Assembly (NCBI GenBank): GCA_033980235.1
Contig: CM067075.1
Span: 33,056,385 to 33,120,384 of the forward strand
From: Diadema setosum
Taxonomy: Eukaryota; Echinodermata; Echinoidea; Diadematoida; Diadematidae
Direction: 5' to 3'
Length of the DNA: 64,000 bases
The notes below the pieces were generated by a model. The model searched no databases, was not told where the DNA came from, and saw only the letters and a list, made by a program, of their open reading frames with translations. The position numbers and the translations under genes were made by a program. Each line of letters opens with the position of its first letter. The stretch's first letter is position 1. Of the stretch, positions 36,517 through 47,925 are shown piece after piece.

Positions 36517-37640
36517 TAAGGTGAATTTGTAAATCAGAGACACCAGTACCCAGGGATCACGATCATGAATAGGCAAAGTTTGAAAACCAATAACTTAATT
36601 GATTTGTGCGAGATTGTTAGCTCCCCTCCCCCCCCCCCCCCCCCCCCTCCGGAAAAATGAAACAAATTGACACGAAAACAAGTTTCCTTTCCGTAGGTCC
36701 AAATAATTCATAATGATTATACCAAAGGTTTATGCTAACATACAATGTGCTTTAAAGTACTGGAATAAAACTTTCAAGGACTATATATATATATACATAT
36801 ATACTATAATGTATCTTGCGTGTTTGTACGGGTATATAGGAAAAAAAAATAATGAAGGAATCATTAATTTATGCTGACACTTTCATGGCTAATCGTTTTG
36901 TTTGTGATTTGCTAAAAGGCCTCCCTGAAATGCCTTGAACAGTTCATGCATACAGAATGATATCAACTCAATTTATTGAAGTTATTACATTGCACACCAA
37001 TCAGGTATCATCCGAAAAAAACAACAACTTAGTAATAGAAATAAGAGGATGCAAAATTAATTTCCCCCTTTTCTCATTTCAATGAGATCACATTTTATCT
37101 ACGTTAAATTGTAAGAGATGATTACTTCTCATTTGTCCTGTTCAAACGCTCTTTCGACAACATGCTAAATAATCTATTACATCAGTGGATATTGCGACTT
37201 AACGTTAACAAGATAATGACATTGTTGCTAAGCATGGAAGTACGTATATAGCAATTAAAAAGTGTAAGATACCGTTAACAAATCACTTTCTAGACATAAA
37301 GTCTATAAGCTTTCTAAACTCAGTAGAAATAATGGACATTCCCATCGTACCCCTTTAAAAATCCAAGGGGTAACGCGTTACTGTTCATTTCCATCAATTC
37401 AAACTGCACTGTATATTCATCTTCCCTTGCTTCTACAAATGGGATCACAAATTTCCAGACCAAACCGTGTACAGTTACGGTTTAATGAGAAAAATACTGA
37501 TATTTCCTTATATTTTAGGCTTTATTGCAAAAATGTTATATGGTATAATGTTTTGTGATACAACAAACCTACAAATTGCATCAAATGTGATATCTTGAAC
37601 ATTTTTTTCAATCACTGCTCTCAAAGGTAAACAGGACCTT
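36517..37640 (+). repeat. Tandem duplication, copy 1 (~1.1 kb)
   Basis: AAGGTGAATTTGTAAATCAG starts both copies (36520 and 37640). They align through a C-run, the GGTCCAAATAATTCATAATG block and GTAACGCGTTACTG. Divergence is noticeable, so it is older than the 3-kb duplication. Copy 1 keeps the empty MITE site AGTCTATAAGCTTTC at about 37299-37315. Confidence 0.85.
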
Positions 37641-39620
37641 TAAGGTGAATTTGTAAATCAGTGACACAAGTACCCAGGGACCACGATCAACAATAGGCGA
37701 ATTTTGAAGACCAATAACTTAATTGATTATTTTGTCCGAGGTTAATTGTTGGGGTTCCCCCCCCCCCCCACCGGACAAAAAAATGAAACAAATTGAAACT
37801 AAAACAAGTTCCCTTTCCCTAGGTCCAAATAATTCATAATGATTATACCAAAGGTATATTCTACATACAATGTACTTTAAATTACTCGAATAAACTTAAA
37901 GATTGTTTACACACAAACATACACGCGCACACACACACATACACACGCACATACACACACACACATACAAATATCGTCATATATATATATATATACACAC
38001 ACAATATATTCATTTATACTATAATGTCTATTGCGTGTTTGTAAGGTAGGAAAAATATCCATCGATGAAGGCATTATTAATTCATAAAAGGCGGCGAGGT
38101 AGTCATCCTGCAAATACCAAGTCATAGAAATGAGAGAATGCAAAATTAATTGCCCCCTTTTCTCACTTCAGTGACATCACATACATTATCTATGTTAAAT
38201 TGTACGGGATGATATTTCACATTAATTGTCCTGTTCAAGCGGATTATTATGTAAACGCTCTTTCGACAGCATGCTAAATAATCTATTACATCAGTGGATA
38301 GTGCGACATAACGTTAACCAGATAGTGACATTGTTGCCAACCATGGAAATACAATGTATACAGCAAGTGAAAAGTGTAAGATGCCGTTAACAAATCACTT
38401 TCCAGAAATAAAATCTATAAAGGCCGTGTCACGCCTTCCCGGCCAAGCTACGCGGGCTGTTACGAGGAGGGATTTTCCAGCACGCAGGAGAACTTTCCGC
38501 TGGCGGACAAGAATGTTTGCGAGTTTCGCACTTGTTTCTTACCTGCTAGACGCGTGCTACTTACTTCTGCTTGCGTGTATTCCGTGTGACCCGCGTGAGA
38601 GCTTTGAAACCGATCCGTTTTCTGTTACGAGCGACTAAAGGGTACTGAGAAGTACCTGCGTAGGAGTTGCCTGCGAGGTGCTGTCGGTAATGGTCTCCAT
38701 GCTCAAGCCCTTGTCATACCGTATCTGGGGAAGTTTTGCGGCTTGACTTGCGGGGAAACAAATTTGCTACTCGGAGCGCTCCGCAGTTGGTCCGCACCTG
38801 ACAGTACCTATAGCGCGTATCTCGCCTGTAGTTGCCCGGAGATGCGCACGCAAGTCCGATTTAACCGCAGCCAAGTTTTGAGCATGACCAAAAATTTTTT
38901 CCGGGTGAGTCGGGGGGATAACTGGAGAGGTCCACGCAGAACGCCTGTAGGAGGCCCTTAGGGGCAGCACCTCGCAGGCAACTCCCATGCAGGTACTTCT
39001 CAGTACCCTTAGTCGCTCGTAACAGAAAACGGATCGGTTTCAAAGCTCTCACGCAGGCCCAGATAATGACATTCTGTGGGACTTCTGTCATTCCTTCATA
39101 GGAATTCCTTCACTGAGTTGTCAGCCCCCACGAGCCTGGCACACAGGTCACACAGTATACCCGCAAGGAGAATTTAAGTAGAACGCGTCCAGCAAGTAAG
39201 ACACATGCACTGACTCGCCAAAATCCTTGTCCGCCCTCAGAAATTGTCCGGTATGCTGGAAAATTTCTACACGCAACAAGCCCGCGTAGCTTGCCCGGAA
39301 AGGTGTGACAGGGCCTAAACACGGTTACGGGTAAAAATATTTGCGTGCGCACCTCCGGGCGATTACGGGTGAGATACGTGCTAGGTACTGTCATGCGCGG
39401 GTCATCTGCGGGAACCTTCGGGTGGTAAAAACTGTTCTTTGCAAGTCGCACGCAAGCCTTGCCCGAAAAGGTGTGACACGGTCTAAAAGCTTTCTAAACT
39501 CTGTATAATGGACTTTGCCTTCGTACTCCTTTAAAAATCCACTGGGGGTAAAAGTAACGCGTTGCTGTTAATTTCCATCAACTCAAATTGCACTGTATAT
39601 TCATCTTACATTGCATTTAC
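37641..39620 (+). repeat. Tandem duplication, copy 2, with MITE insert
   Basis: Homologous to 36517-37450 but interrupted at 38420-39483. A CA/TA microsatellite (37910-38005) is expanded here relative to the shorter TA tract in copy 1. Confidence 0.85.
38420..39483. mobile_element. 1.06-kb TIR element (same family as 20850-26533), TA target
   Basis: The ends AAGGCCGTGTCACGCC and AAAAGGTGTGACACGGTC are flanked by TA (38418-38419 and 39484-39485). Copy 1 of the surrounding duplication supplies the empty site. The internal sequence aligns with 20850-21713 joined to 26365-26533. GAGCGACTAAGGGTACTGAGA-type sequence is inverted internally (38625-38700 against 38975-39050). Confidence 0.9.
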
Positions 39621-39879
39621 GAATGCGACCAATATCAGTGTACTTGGAAAACACGGAATCTTCACTCATCTACATAAGTGTCTTTTCTGTCTCCTTTATC
39701 TTACTTAACTCATGTTAATAAACTTGAACAGAAAGTGGATTTTTTTTTCTGTAACTATGCACAGTGATACAGTTCACATGTCACTACTTTTCAGTGTCTT
39801 CTATGGAAATCGTCTGTTTTATATTTTTCACTTTTCGTACGTATGCTTTGTTTATATCATGGTATTGTGTATACCAAGA

Positions 39880-40079
39880 ACTACCACAAGTCACGGCAGA
39901 ATCATCCCATAGTGAGTGCCTGAGTCAACCCTCCGCCCTGAATTACTCCACCCAGGGATTACCACCATGCCGCCCCATTAGGCAACGGAATGGCTCGGTC
40001 ATACAGACCATCCCGAAACTTATCCTCCGCCCCGTCGTATTACCGACGTTTAATGTCCAGCACATTTGTCGAATACCAG
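39880..40079 (+). CDS. Lectin gene, exon preceding the EGF exon
   Basis: The open frame runs through SECLSQPSALNYSTQGLPPC and ends QHICRIPG, with a GTAAGC donor at 40080. It ends in phase 1, which joins the next exon (G|AT gives Asp). The left edge is not certain: acceptors after ATACCAAG (about 39880) or CACGGCAG (about 39900) both keep the frame. It has three cysteines and one possible N-glycosylation site (NYS). No domain is recognised; it lies just N-terminal to an EGF module, so it is likely extracellular. Confidence 0.55.
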
Positions 40080-40485
40080 GTAAGCACGCTACCTAAAGAG
40101 AATGTTAATCTACACGTAGCGCATTATCCAATAAGTAAACAGAGCGTATTAGTATAATATATAAAGAAGTTCCTTAGTTCACTTTGCGCCATTAATGTCC
40201 TTTCTTGTGTGATTTTGATCCTGTATACGATCTTTCTTTTACTGGTCTTCGTCTATGTCGTCGGTAGAGCATCAAATCAACTCATATAAAGGTAGAGATA
40301 TAAAAAAAAGTACATAGGTATACACATGAACACACAAGCATAGACTACATGCGCCTAATATTATAATTCACACATCATGGGCTTTATCATTGAGTCGTTT
40401 AGGCTTGGTCCATATTCAATAAGTTTGGCATATTCGCGTATTCCTGTATTAATATTGTAAGGACGTACAATATATATAAAATATA

Positions 40486-40490
<5 letters not shown>

Positions 40491-40532
<42 letters not shown>
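40491..40532. repeat. (AT)n microsatellite
   Basis: About 21 uninterrupted AT units between two exons of the lectin gene. Confidence 0.95.
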
Positions 40533-40535
<3 letters not shown>

Positions 40536-40603
40536 AAGGATGTAGGAAACCTGAGTGCACAACTTTCTGCTAACATGACATCATTTCGTACTATTGATCT
40601 CAG

Positions 40604-40705
40604 ATTGCTTGTCGAACCCTTGTCAAAACGGCTGGTGCGAAGAGACTATCAGCGACTACCGTTGTCACTGCCCTGACGGTTTTGAGGGCAAAGACTGTGA
40701 AACAC
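40604..40705 (+). CDS. Lectin gene, EGF-domain exon
   Basis: This 102-bp exon encodes one EGF module, with [14 protein letters not shown] followed by [14 protein letters not shown]. It has six cysteines in EGF order and the usual CxCPxGFxGxxCE ending. A GATCTCAG acceptor precedes it and GTGAGT follows. It is phase 1 at both borders, the shuffling-competent form. It lacks the D-x-(D/N)-E start of calcium-binding EGF modules. Confidence 0.9.
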
Positions 40706-41209
40706 GTGAGTGTTATATAATATTACAATACCCCAGCCGCAAGATGTCAGACAGAATGTAAAGTTCTCCATGAAGCTATAATATACATGCATAATTGGTA
40801 TTATCACGTTCTTTCGCTGAAATGATGACATTAAACCAATTTACATTGATTATTATTTTCCCTTTGTGTGCCCTTTGAGTGCCGGTTGACACAGAACACC
40901 TCATAGCACTGTACACACTGTCCAATGTCCCTAACACAGAAAGGGTTGAAGAGATCAAATTATGATTAATGTAACTTGCTAACAGTATAGGCCTACCTTA
41001 CAAGCCATAATTATTTCAAATTGAAGAAATATGGCCAGAATACACCAATTTTCTTTATTTTAACCATGTCCTGGTCACTCATTGTGTACTCATTTGTGTC
41101 ATTTTAAGCTCTTACATCCGTGCGATAACAAAGTAATACCTCCATTCCAAAGACATTTTTTCTCATCAGTCGCTCGTCGGAAGCAGGCATTGTTGCTTCC
41201 GGCCCCCGC

Positions 41210-41480
41210 CGAAGTGCATCGGATCACAGTCTAATGAATCCGACTCGTGTTGGATTGCAAGTCGAATTATGTCGGATGAGTGTCGAGTCAGTCTGGTGAG
41301 TGTCAGATTTGTATTGCGCAGATATTGGACGTATCTGGCCGACGTCCGACACCACTATGTGGAGTGCTCGATAATTTACCGCATTCGGGCGCCTAGATAT
41401 CTGATTCCCATCTGCGGTCTGCCCGACGTGTTTGAGAGTCGCCCAGCACAAATTCATCACTCATCGGAGGGTAGACAATA
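41210..41480. other. CGGA/TCGG-rich intronic stretch
   Basis: Dense TCGGA/GTCCGA motifs on both strands. A similar composition returns at about 42690-42990. It is probably an old repeat; no ends could be fixed. Open on both strands but not protein-like. Confidence 0.3.
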
Positions 41481-41779
41481 TTCTGCAACTTCCAATTACT
41501 ATCCGTTGTGAGATTGAAGGGTTAATAGCTCATCAACTTGACTGTCACCTTACACTCATCGGTAAACCTAGTGACATCCGATGGCCAACGGTCTATTAAA
41601 GGAGGGTGATCCCACGGGCAGCCCCACTGGCGCTTTGACAAACTTAATTGTTGGACAATAACCGTGAGCTACATCCTGATTTTGAAGATTGAAAGTTGAC
41701 GACCAAGTCCCCTTCTGCGATCTCATGTGAAATGAGACCTAAGTAAATGAAAATGTGGATCAAATGAATGTAGGAATAT

Positions 41780-42235
41780 TAGCTGAACACATCAGTGAAA
41801 GCTTGAGGAAAATCGGACGATCCGGTCACAAGTTATGAATTGTTAAAGTTTCAGTGCCGCTACTGATGGATAAGGGGACTACAGCATTTTGTGACGTCAC
41901 GTATGGAAAAATGTACTTGTATAACGAATTCCACAAATTTCTTTTTTTTTCTGTGAAAAGTTCATATTCACATTGACTTGTTACTGACATAATTATAATA
42001 ACATAAAATTTATACACCCCCTCCCCCGCGCGTCTTCTGAGTGAGGTAAATAAAGTGATAATATTAGATGCCAGAGAAGTGAAAATGTGCCATTTTTTCT
42101 TACAATTTCTTTACGTCGTTTTCTATAGGCGACGTCACGTATCATTGTAGGCTTGTCATCCAGCGATAGCAACGCCGAAACCTTTAATAGAATTCATAAC
42201 TTTTCAACTGATTAACCGATTTTCGTCAATATTAT
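41780..42235. mobile_element. Palindromic repeat (MITE-like) in lectin gene intron
   Basis: GAAAATCGG with AGTTATGAATT and TGACGTCACGTAT (41803-41915) is mirrored by GCGACGTCACGTATCA, AATTCATAACTTTTCA and CCGATTTTCG (42127-42228). The arms are about 100 bp, with about 210 bp between. Outer limits are uncertain. Confidence 0.65.
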
Positions 42236-42310
42236 TTCACTATTGTTCTCTACTAATCTTGCTGCATCGACTTAATCCATCCGTACATTTGAATTTATTC
42301 GTCTCAGTGC

Positions 42311-42470
42311 CAGCAGACTCTCCTGTGCCCCTACCTAAAAAAATGCCTGTAGAGTATCGTAGTTTTGCACTTCTACGCCTATACGGCTCCCGAAGATTCA
42401 ACCAGCATGTCAACGACGGAGGAAACTCTGGTCCCCGTCACCCCTAATGCTACTCTTGAGACCCAGGGCT
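42311..42470 (+). pseudogene. Ser/Thr-rich stretch, possibly a broken mucin-like exon
   Basis: After an acceptor (TTCGTCTCAG at 42310) a phase-1 frame reads PADSPVPLPKKMPVE and runs to a stop at about 42447. In another frame the 3' half reads DSTSMSTTEETLVPVTPNAT, much like the mucin exons downstream. No donor keeps the second frame open. This looks like a mucin exon that has lost its frame, or an alternative last exon. Confidence 0.35.
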
Positions 42471-43300
42471 GACTCATAATTGGAAAGCACACTTGAGTTT
42501 ACGAAACTAGAATAAAAAGTAATCAAATAAGTATCTGTTTATGATACAAATGATACAAACATTGCTATTTTTTATTTGTGTAGCTTCCTTCTTATCTTAA
42601 GACTTCAGGGATACATGAAATTGGCATTTCACTTAAACTATTGTCAGGAAGTGTTCTGCTTTGAAGAGTCTGTTTGACCTGCTTCTATACACGATTTCCG
42701 ACTTTAGCGCAAATCAGCCCAGTATCAGGTCTGAGTCTGATTACCATGCGATTACTTACCGATTAGTCGGACTGGTGTCCTGCCATTGTTGGAAGTGTTG
42801 TGTCAGTGGCAGTTCACACTTAAATCACTATCTGATGAACAGATGACAGATATCGGGCCGCTATCAGACTTCGATCCAACTACCCCGATCAACGTCAGAT
42901 CTTTGTTGGATTTGCCAGAAATCAGGGCCCCAAAATTCCTCTTTACGGCTCAGATTTCATCAGACCTCATCGAAACGCCGATCCATGTTTGTGAAGAAAC
43001 GATGCTTTGACATTGCTCAGAGTGTAAGCTATGTACAATTATAGGCTACAAATCTTGCCAGTACGATCGTAGTATTAGACCTCGGGCATCCACTATAGTG
43101 ATTGACTCGTAATATTCTCCAACGTGATTGAAATTTTTCCTTTTTTCCATTATAAAACGCAGTGGAATAAAAATGGGCATGACAGATGTACACACCCTAT
43201 AGTTGTGCCACATCAGCAAAATCCAACTTGTCACAATGATGAGGCAAGACATAATGTCAGACTTTCGGAACATTTCGATCCGCTTTCCTGTTTATTTTAG

Positions 43301-43450
43301 AATCAACCTATTCGACGACCAAGTCAATCACCAACTCGGTATTGGAAGCGTCATCTGCGACTACATTGACTGTGAAGTCATCGACCGAGTCTACAACAAC
43401 TATATCCAGTGACATCAAAACGACGACAGACTTGTCTATGACATCAGCAG
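43301..43450 (+). CDS. Lectin gene, mucin-like Ser/Thr exon 1
   Basis: After TTTATTTTAG the phase-1 frame reads STYSTTKSITNSVLEASSAT and continues as almost pure Ser/Thr with a few charged residues, ending at TCAGCAG|GT. The 150-bp exon is phase 1-1. It is expected to be a heavily O-glycosylated stalk. The intron upstream (43208-43270) is related to that before 45963, so exon and intron were duplicated together. Confidence 0.75.
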
Positions 43451-43524
43451 GTTTGTTTTATTTGTGATATTGCATCTTTTCATGTGCAAAAGTGAATGGT
43501 CTCATACATTTGCAGTCATTCTTA

Positions 43525-43640
43525 TCGTTTTCTTTATTTATTTATTTATTTATTCATGTTTTCTTTAAAAGCAGGGTTGTCCCGTTCAGAGCCCCAATGG
43601 CCTGCTTTGCAAGGGAGCCCTGCATCACATACAAAGGTTA
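43525..43640 (-). mobile_element. 3' end of a non-LTR retrotransposon (minus strand)
   Basis: Read on the minus strand, a GC-rich 3' UTR (GCAGGCCATTGGGGCTCTG) passes into AACATG and an (AATA)n tail at 43530-43556. This tail form is typical of LINE insertions. It is truncated, with no coding part seen. Confidence 0.5.
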
Positions 43641-44199
43641 CAAAATCAAACACGAATTACAAATAATATCGGGTAACATATATACAAAAAGAAAAAAAAA
43701 CAAATGAAAACATAATACGACATAATACAAGTGGTGGTCATATGAAATAATAACTAAATCAAATTATAATATGACATAAGAAGAGCTCATAAACCAGACT
43801 GGACAATTTAGTCAATATAACAGCGAATTAAATCAAGATTATATCCAAACTGTTGATGCAGAATATATAGGCCTACTGCTTTTGCTGAAAGAGTATGTGG
43901 ACTGAACAACTTTTCTCAGAAACGCTGAAAGGCATTTTTACCCACTTTTATGAGGAGGGTGGATGCGAGTAGAACATACACGTTCATGTCTTAATACTTT
44001 TTCAACCAGATATCATTTCGGAAAGAAGAGTAAAAAAAATCATTGACACAACTGATAGTAGTGTGCTGCTGTAAAATAATGACCCAGACGAAATGTATGT
44101 CCAACTTTGGTGTAGTGACAGAAACTTCAGTTTTAAAATACAAACTGTATAACAGTAAGAGGTGCGGCTCTTTTCTATCAAAAACATGACATCCCACAG

Positions 44200-44600
44200 C
44201 TTCCTTTCTTTCGATATATCATTGAGTGTGTACTTCATCTGCATTTATATATTGTATATACATTTATATATCGTACATATTGGGATATGTAGGTGAAATA
44301 TTGTTTGGTGTATAATGATGATGCAGGAAAGGATATCGATGAATCTATTTATGAGTTGAATAATTGTATAAAAGCGATATATATTGATAGTTTTTTGTAT
44401 AGTTGTAAATGTCGGGTTAATGTATTATGTTGTTATGGTGCATAATATTATGTTATTGTATGTTAATATGAGTTAGTTTCATTCGTATTCTGTGATATGT
44501 CTGTGGTGTACCTGTGATGTATTTAATGTTTGTTTTTGTTGTGATATCCAATGTACAAAGAATTTCCAGAGATGGACAATAAAGTAATCAATCAATCAAT
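44200..44600 (+). mobile_element. Retrotransposon-like 3' tail with (ATCA)n
   Basis: A T/G-rich stretch ends in GATGGACAATAAAGTAATCA followed by (ATCA)n at 44588-44600. Probably a LINE 3' end; no ORF. Confidence 0.4.
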
Positions 44601-44640
44601 CAAATTGTGATCCATATAGGCTTGTCCGGAATGTTATCAG

Positions 44641-44706
44641 TCTCGCCTAGCCAGATATTAATCGATGCTATTACAACTGACGCAGCTCTGTCTTCGACAT
44701 CAACAG
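44641..44706 (+). CDS. Lectin gene, mucin-like exon 2
   Basis: A 66-bp exon between TGTTATCAG and GTATGT, phase 1 at both ends, reading SPSQILIDAITTDAALSSTS. It is short and Ser/Thr-rich. It is supported by phase, splice borders and resemblance to its neighbours, but not by a domain match. Confidence 0.5.
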
Positions 44707-44816
44707 GTATGTTGCCTTTGTAACCTTTTAACTATTAAAAAAAAACTGTCTATCACAAGTGAGTGCAAACCAGTTGGCATGCAACAACGCGTTACAGGTA
44801 GCATATTATAAGTTAA

Positions 44817-45211
44817 AAGGGATGGTACAGTATTGGTGGAGATGAGAATTGGGCTTTTAACTTTTTGCAAGATACCAAGAAAACACTTATGATATAGTAC
44901 AGAATATACCATTTTAAGAGGGATTCAAAGTTTATTTGATGAAAATCAGGTTTGGAATGACTGAAACATCCAAATACAAAGTAAAACAAAGCGATCGTAA
45001 AGCGATCGTAAATAAAGTGTGGGTCCCACACTTTATTAGAATCACTCTTTTTTGGATATCTCATCCATTTCAAAACAAATTTTCATTAAATAAACGTTGA
45101 ATTCCTCATAGAATTACATGCTCTTTCATATTTCATAAGAGGTTTCTCATTATCTCACCTAAAAATGCTAGAAACCTGAAATTAGGTCTCAACCAAAACT
45201 ATACGATCCCT
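44817..45211. mobile_element. Palindromic ~395-bp MITE with TTAA target
   Basis: The halves are inverted copies (AAGGGATGGTACAG at the left end, GATCCCT at the right), flanked by TTAA (44813-44816 and 45212-45215). It is closely related to 62541-62923: both contain GTTTATTTGATGAAAATC-like and TACATGCTCTTTCATATTT blocks. Confidence 0.85.
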
Positions 45212-45439
45212 TTAACATTTTGTCAACACTTTCAACATTATCTCAATCACTTTGGTGGCTTTAGTGAACATATATAGATAGATACTGTATAAATCATTAA
45301 CATAAATATTCCTTCAGTGATACATGTATGTTAAAGTATTCCATACAGAACTCCAAAATTCATTGCTGTATTCCATGCTGGAATAATCAGGATTCACTCA
45401 GATCAATCATTCCAAGTTTGATTTTTGTTCGTGTGTTTT

Positions 45440-45492
45440 TTCGTGTTTGTGTTTGTTTTGTTTTGTTTTGTTTTGTTTTTCGAGGGGGGGGG
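45440..45492. repeat. (TTTTG)n and G-run
   Basis: Several TTTTG units followed by a nine-G run. Confidence 0.9.
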
Positions 45493-45962
45493 TCAAGCAG
45501 GCACTTCAAAAAATAGTCCTACAACTATGTTTGTGAGGAAATGAAGCTTCCACACTGTTCACGATTAGTATTCAGGCATATTATTTTAATTGGTACAGTG
45601 TATGTAACATTTTACAGATTGATTTGTTTGATAATATGCTTATTTACTTCATTTTTGTTAATAAGAAACTGCTTGAATAAAAAATGAATACAACGGATGT
45701 TTGTCACCTACCTAAATGGTGTGATAGTTGTGTTGTTGTTGTTGTTGTTTTAAAGGAGAGAAGAGAAAGAGAAAAAATGGGGCCCTATACAAATAATTTG
45801 TCCCAGACAGCACTTAGCATAAAACAAACATTGTAAATCTTAGAGAGATATAGTTGTGTCACATCTGCAAAATCTAACTTGTCTTATAGTATTTGTGGAA
45901 AAGACTTGATATCAGACTTGCAGCACATTTTTTTTTTTTTTTCATCCACTGCCCTGCTGTAG

Positions 45963-46118
45963 CATCACCTCCTTCGGTGAGCACATCAACCACCAACTCG
46001 ATGAAGGAAACGTCAGCAGGGCTGTCGTCGAGCTTGGCCGTTGACTCACAGACCACGTCTAGCACAACATTCGACAATGAGATTGAAACAGCGACAGACC
46101 TCTCTACGCCATTCACAG
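45963..46118 (+). CDS. Lectin gene, mucin-like exon 3
   Basis: After CTGCTGTAG the phase-1 frame reads SPPSVSTSTTNSMKETSAGL and remains Ser/Thr-rich to ATTCACAG|GT. It is 156 bp, phase 1-1. With the two exons before it, it makes a stalk of about 120 residues between the EGF module and the lectin domain. Because all these exons are symmetrical, any of them can be skipped without a frame change. Confidence 0.75.
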
Positions 46119-46530
46119 GTTCATTTCTGTAACGTTACATCTCTTCTTCAGAAAAATAGATGTACATGTATATTCCGGGAGTAGTTGATCTCACACAGCA
46201 AGTCTCATAGTCATAGTAACGTATTTATTTCATGTAGTGATTAACTGGGCTGAAATGAAGGCTCAATATCTCATGCAATTATTATTATGCAAGTTTTTGA
46301 TAAAGAATGGCTAATTGAATCCAGTGACAGACTTCATACAGTATCATTCATTTACTGGTGTCAATGTACCGTTTTTACTTTTCTACTAGAAGACATTCAC
46401 GGCATTCAGGAGCATATATGGTATATGGGTAAACATAATATGCGAATTTCTAACTATAGTTTCTAACTACATGTACCGTTAATGGCTTGAGCTGAAAATA
46501 GCAATCGTAAGTATTATAGTAAGACGACGG

Positions 46531-46617
46531 AACCCGTTGAGGACAGACTGATTTTGTTTCAACATGCATTTCCCATAGACACCTGCCCGGATACTCGGGA
46601 CTCGTCCTCAACGGGTT
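46531..46617. mobile_element. ~90-bp MITE, copy 1
   Basis: AACCCGTTGAGGAC and its inverse CGTCCTCAACGGGTT bound an ~87-bp hairpin that contains CCCATAGACACCTGC. Copies 2 and 3 are at 52260-52348 and 55180-55272. Confidence 0.8.
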
Positions 46618-46631
46618 AAGAGGGCAATCAC

Positions 46632-46672
46632 ACCCCCCCCCCCCCCCCCCCAAAAAAAAAAAAAAAAAAAAA
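46632..46672. repeat. C-run followed by A-run
   Basis: About 19 C then about 20 A. A similar pair occurs at 35440-35476. Confidence 0.95.
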
Positions 46673-46755
46673 GGTGGCTATTGCCCGAGTGGAACTATCG
46701 TGTCTTTAGGTTTTGTCTGTTTATGTATCCATGTCTGTCATCCCCATCCTCTCTG

Positions 46756-46960
46756 TCTGTCTGTCTGTCTGTCTCTGCATCTCTCCCATCCCCTACCTCT
46801 CCCTCCCTCCCTCCCTCCCCCTCCCTCCCTCATCCTCTCTCTTGGTTTGTCTTTCTTTTTCCCGTTCACTCCCTCCCTTCCATCACTCCCTCTCACTCCC
46901 CCTTTTCTCCCTCCTCTTTTTTTTATTTTTACTCTCGAATCCCTGTCTTGTAGAACTGTA
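46756..46960. repeat. (CTGT)n / CCCT-rich pyrimidine tract
   Basis: Tetranucleotide CTGT repeats, then CCCT repeats and C/T-rich sequence to about 46930. Open in three frames only because stops are rare in pyrimidine-rich DNA. Confidence 0.9.
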
Positions 46961-47034
46961 GTTTTCCCTTCCCATGCAAAAGTGATAACTATTAAAAGTC
47001 ATCCCGTCACATCACATCTGTATTCTCTCTACAG

Positions 47035-47345
47035 CAACAAATGTGACAGTGGTCGTCTGCGATGAACAACAAGGCACCATCTCCTGTCCGCAGGGAACCA
47101 TCCACATTGTGTGGGCCAAGTACGGACGGCTGCCACCGGGCAGTGTGTACTGTCCTGACTATCCACTAAGACGTATCTATACCACTAAGTGTAGGTTAAG
47201 TACCTCATTGAGCATCATGCAAAACACATGTGAGGGTAAGGTTTCATGTACCTTTATTACCCCATCAAACTCCATGTTCTTAGCTGATCCTTGCGGTGGG
47301 ACATACAAGTATGCTGAAGTCGTGTACACATGTCAAACGAATTGA
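47035..47345 (+). CDS. Lectin gene, last exon: SUEL/galactose-binding lectin domain
   Basis: The exon begins after CTCTACAG in phase 1 and stops at 47343-47345. It encodes one complete SUEL-type (rhamnose/galactose-binding) lectin domain: VCDEQQGTISCPQGTIHI, then AKYGR, five spaced cysteines, SCEGK-like CEGKVSC, MFLADPCGGTYKY and a closing VVYTCQTN. The YGR and DPC/KY motifs that form the sugar site in this family are present. Family members bind L-rhamnose or D-galactose and occur in egg lectins and in larger adhesion proteins. Here the domain is C-terminal, without a membrane anchor, so the product is probably secreted. The gene overall reads EGF, mucin stalk, lectin. Confidence 0.95.
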
Positions 47346-47877
47346 AATTAAATTCAGTGAATAACGTTTTCTGACAGCAACATGTAATGGAACGTGCTCT
47401 AATCTTTCAAAGATGCGATGCTGATGCACTTACATACGAGTGTATTGGGTCTCACCGCAAGGTTTTAAATGTAGCTGAAAGTCAAAAGTAAAGTTCATTT
47501 CTATAACATATGCTCTCAATCATAATCACAGCGATACCATATCATAATTACAGTAGACAGTGTTCTGGAAGTGAATGTATTGTTAAGTATAGCTTTGATG
47601 AATATTTATATGCCCTCAACGCTGAATGTATAGCCTAGGGCAATTATGGACGCCTCTACAATCTTCACGTGTTCATTCTTTAAAATGGACAGACAACAAG
47701 ACACAGAGGAAAGAGAATGAACGATTTGCTTTCATGTTAATGGACTCATTTCTACAGCTGGAAATGACAGAAAAAAAAAAAGGTTTCGGGAAGAAGAATT
47801 CAAGTGCAAATCTCATCTGTGCACGGCCATGCTGAAAAGCAGCTTCAAAGCTGATTGCAGGCTTTTTACCGTGTTGA

Positions 47878-47883
47878 AATAAA
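47878..47883 (+). promoter_or_regulatory. Candidate poly(A) signal AATAAA
   Basis: First clear AATAAA downstream of the lectin stop, 533 bp after it. The surrounding GAAAAGCAGCTTCAAAG and the following (AATCA)n look like a retrotransposon 3' tail, so this may be a borrowed signal or not the gene's own. Confidence 0.4.
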
Positions 47884-47894
47884 TCGGATCACAT

Positions 47895-47925
47895 CAAATC
47901 AAATCAAATCAAATCAAATCAAATC
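47895..47925. repeat. (AATCA)n
   Basis: Six or seven AATCA/ATCAA units directly after AATAAA, resembling a retroelement tail. Confidence 0.85.

Noticed and set aside
43203..43412. Plus-strand ORF ending in NNYIQ
   Set aside because: Wrong frame across the mucin-like exon; the Ser/Thr-rich frame agrees with splice phases.
46681..47065. Open frames in three phases over the C/T tract
   Set aside because: Low-complexity pyrimidine sequence; only the exon starting at 47035 has a domain and splice site.
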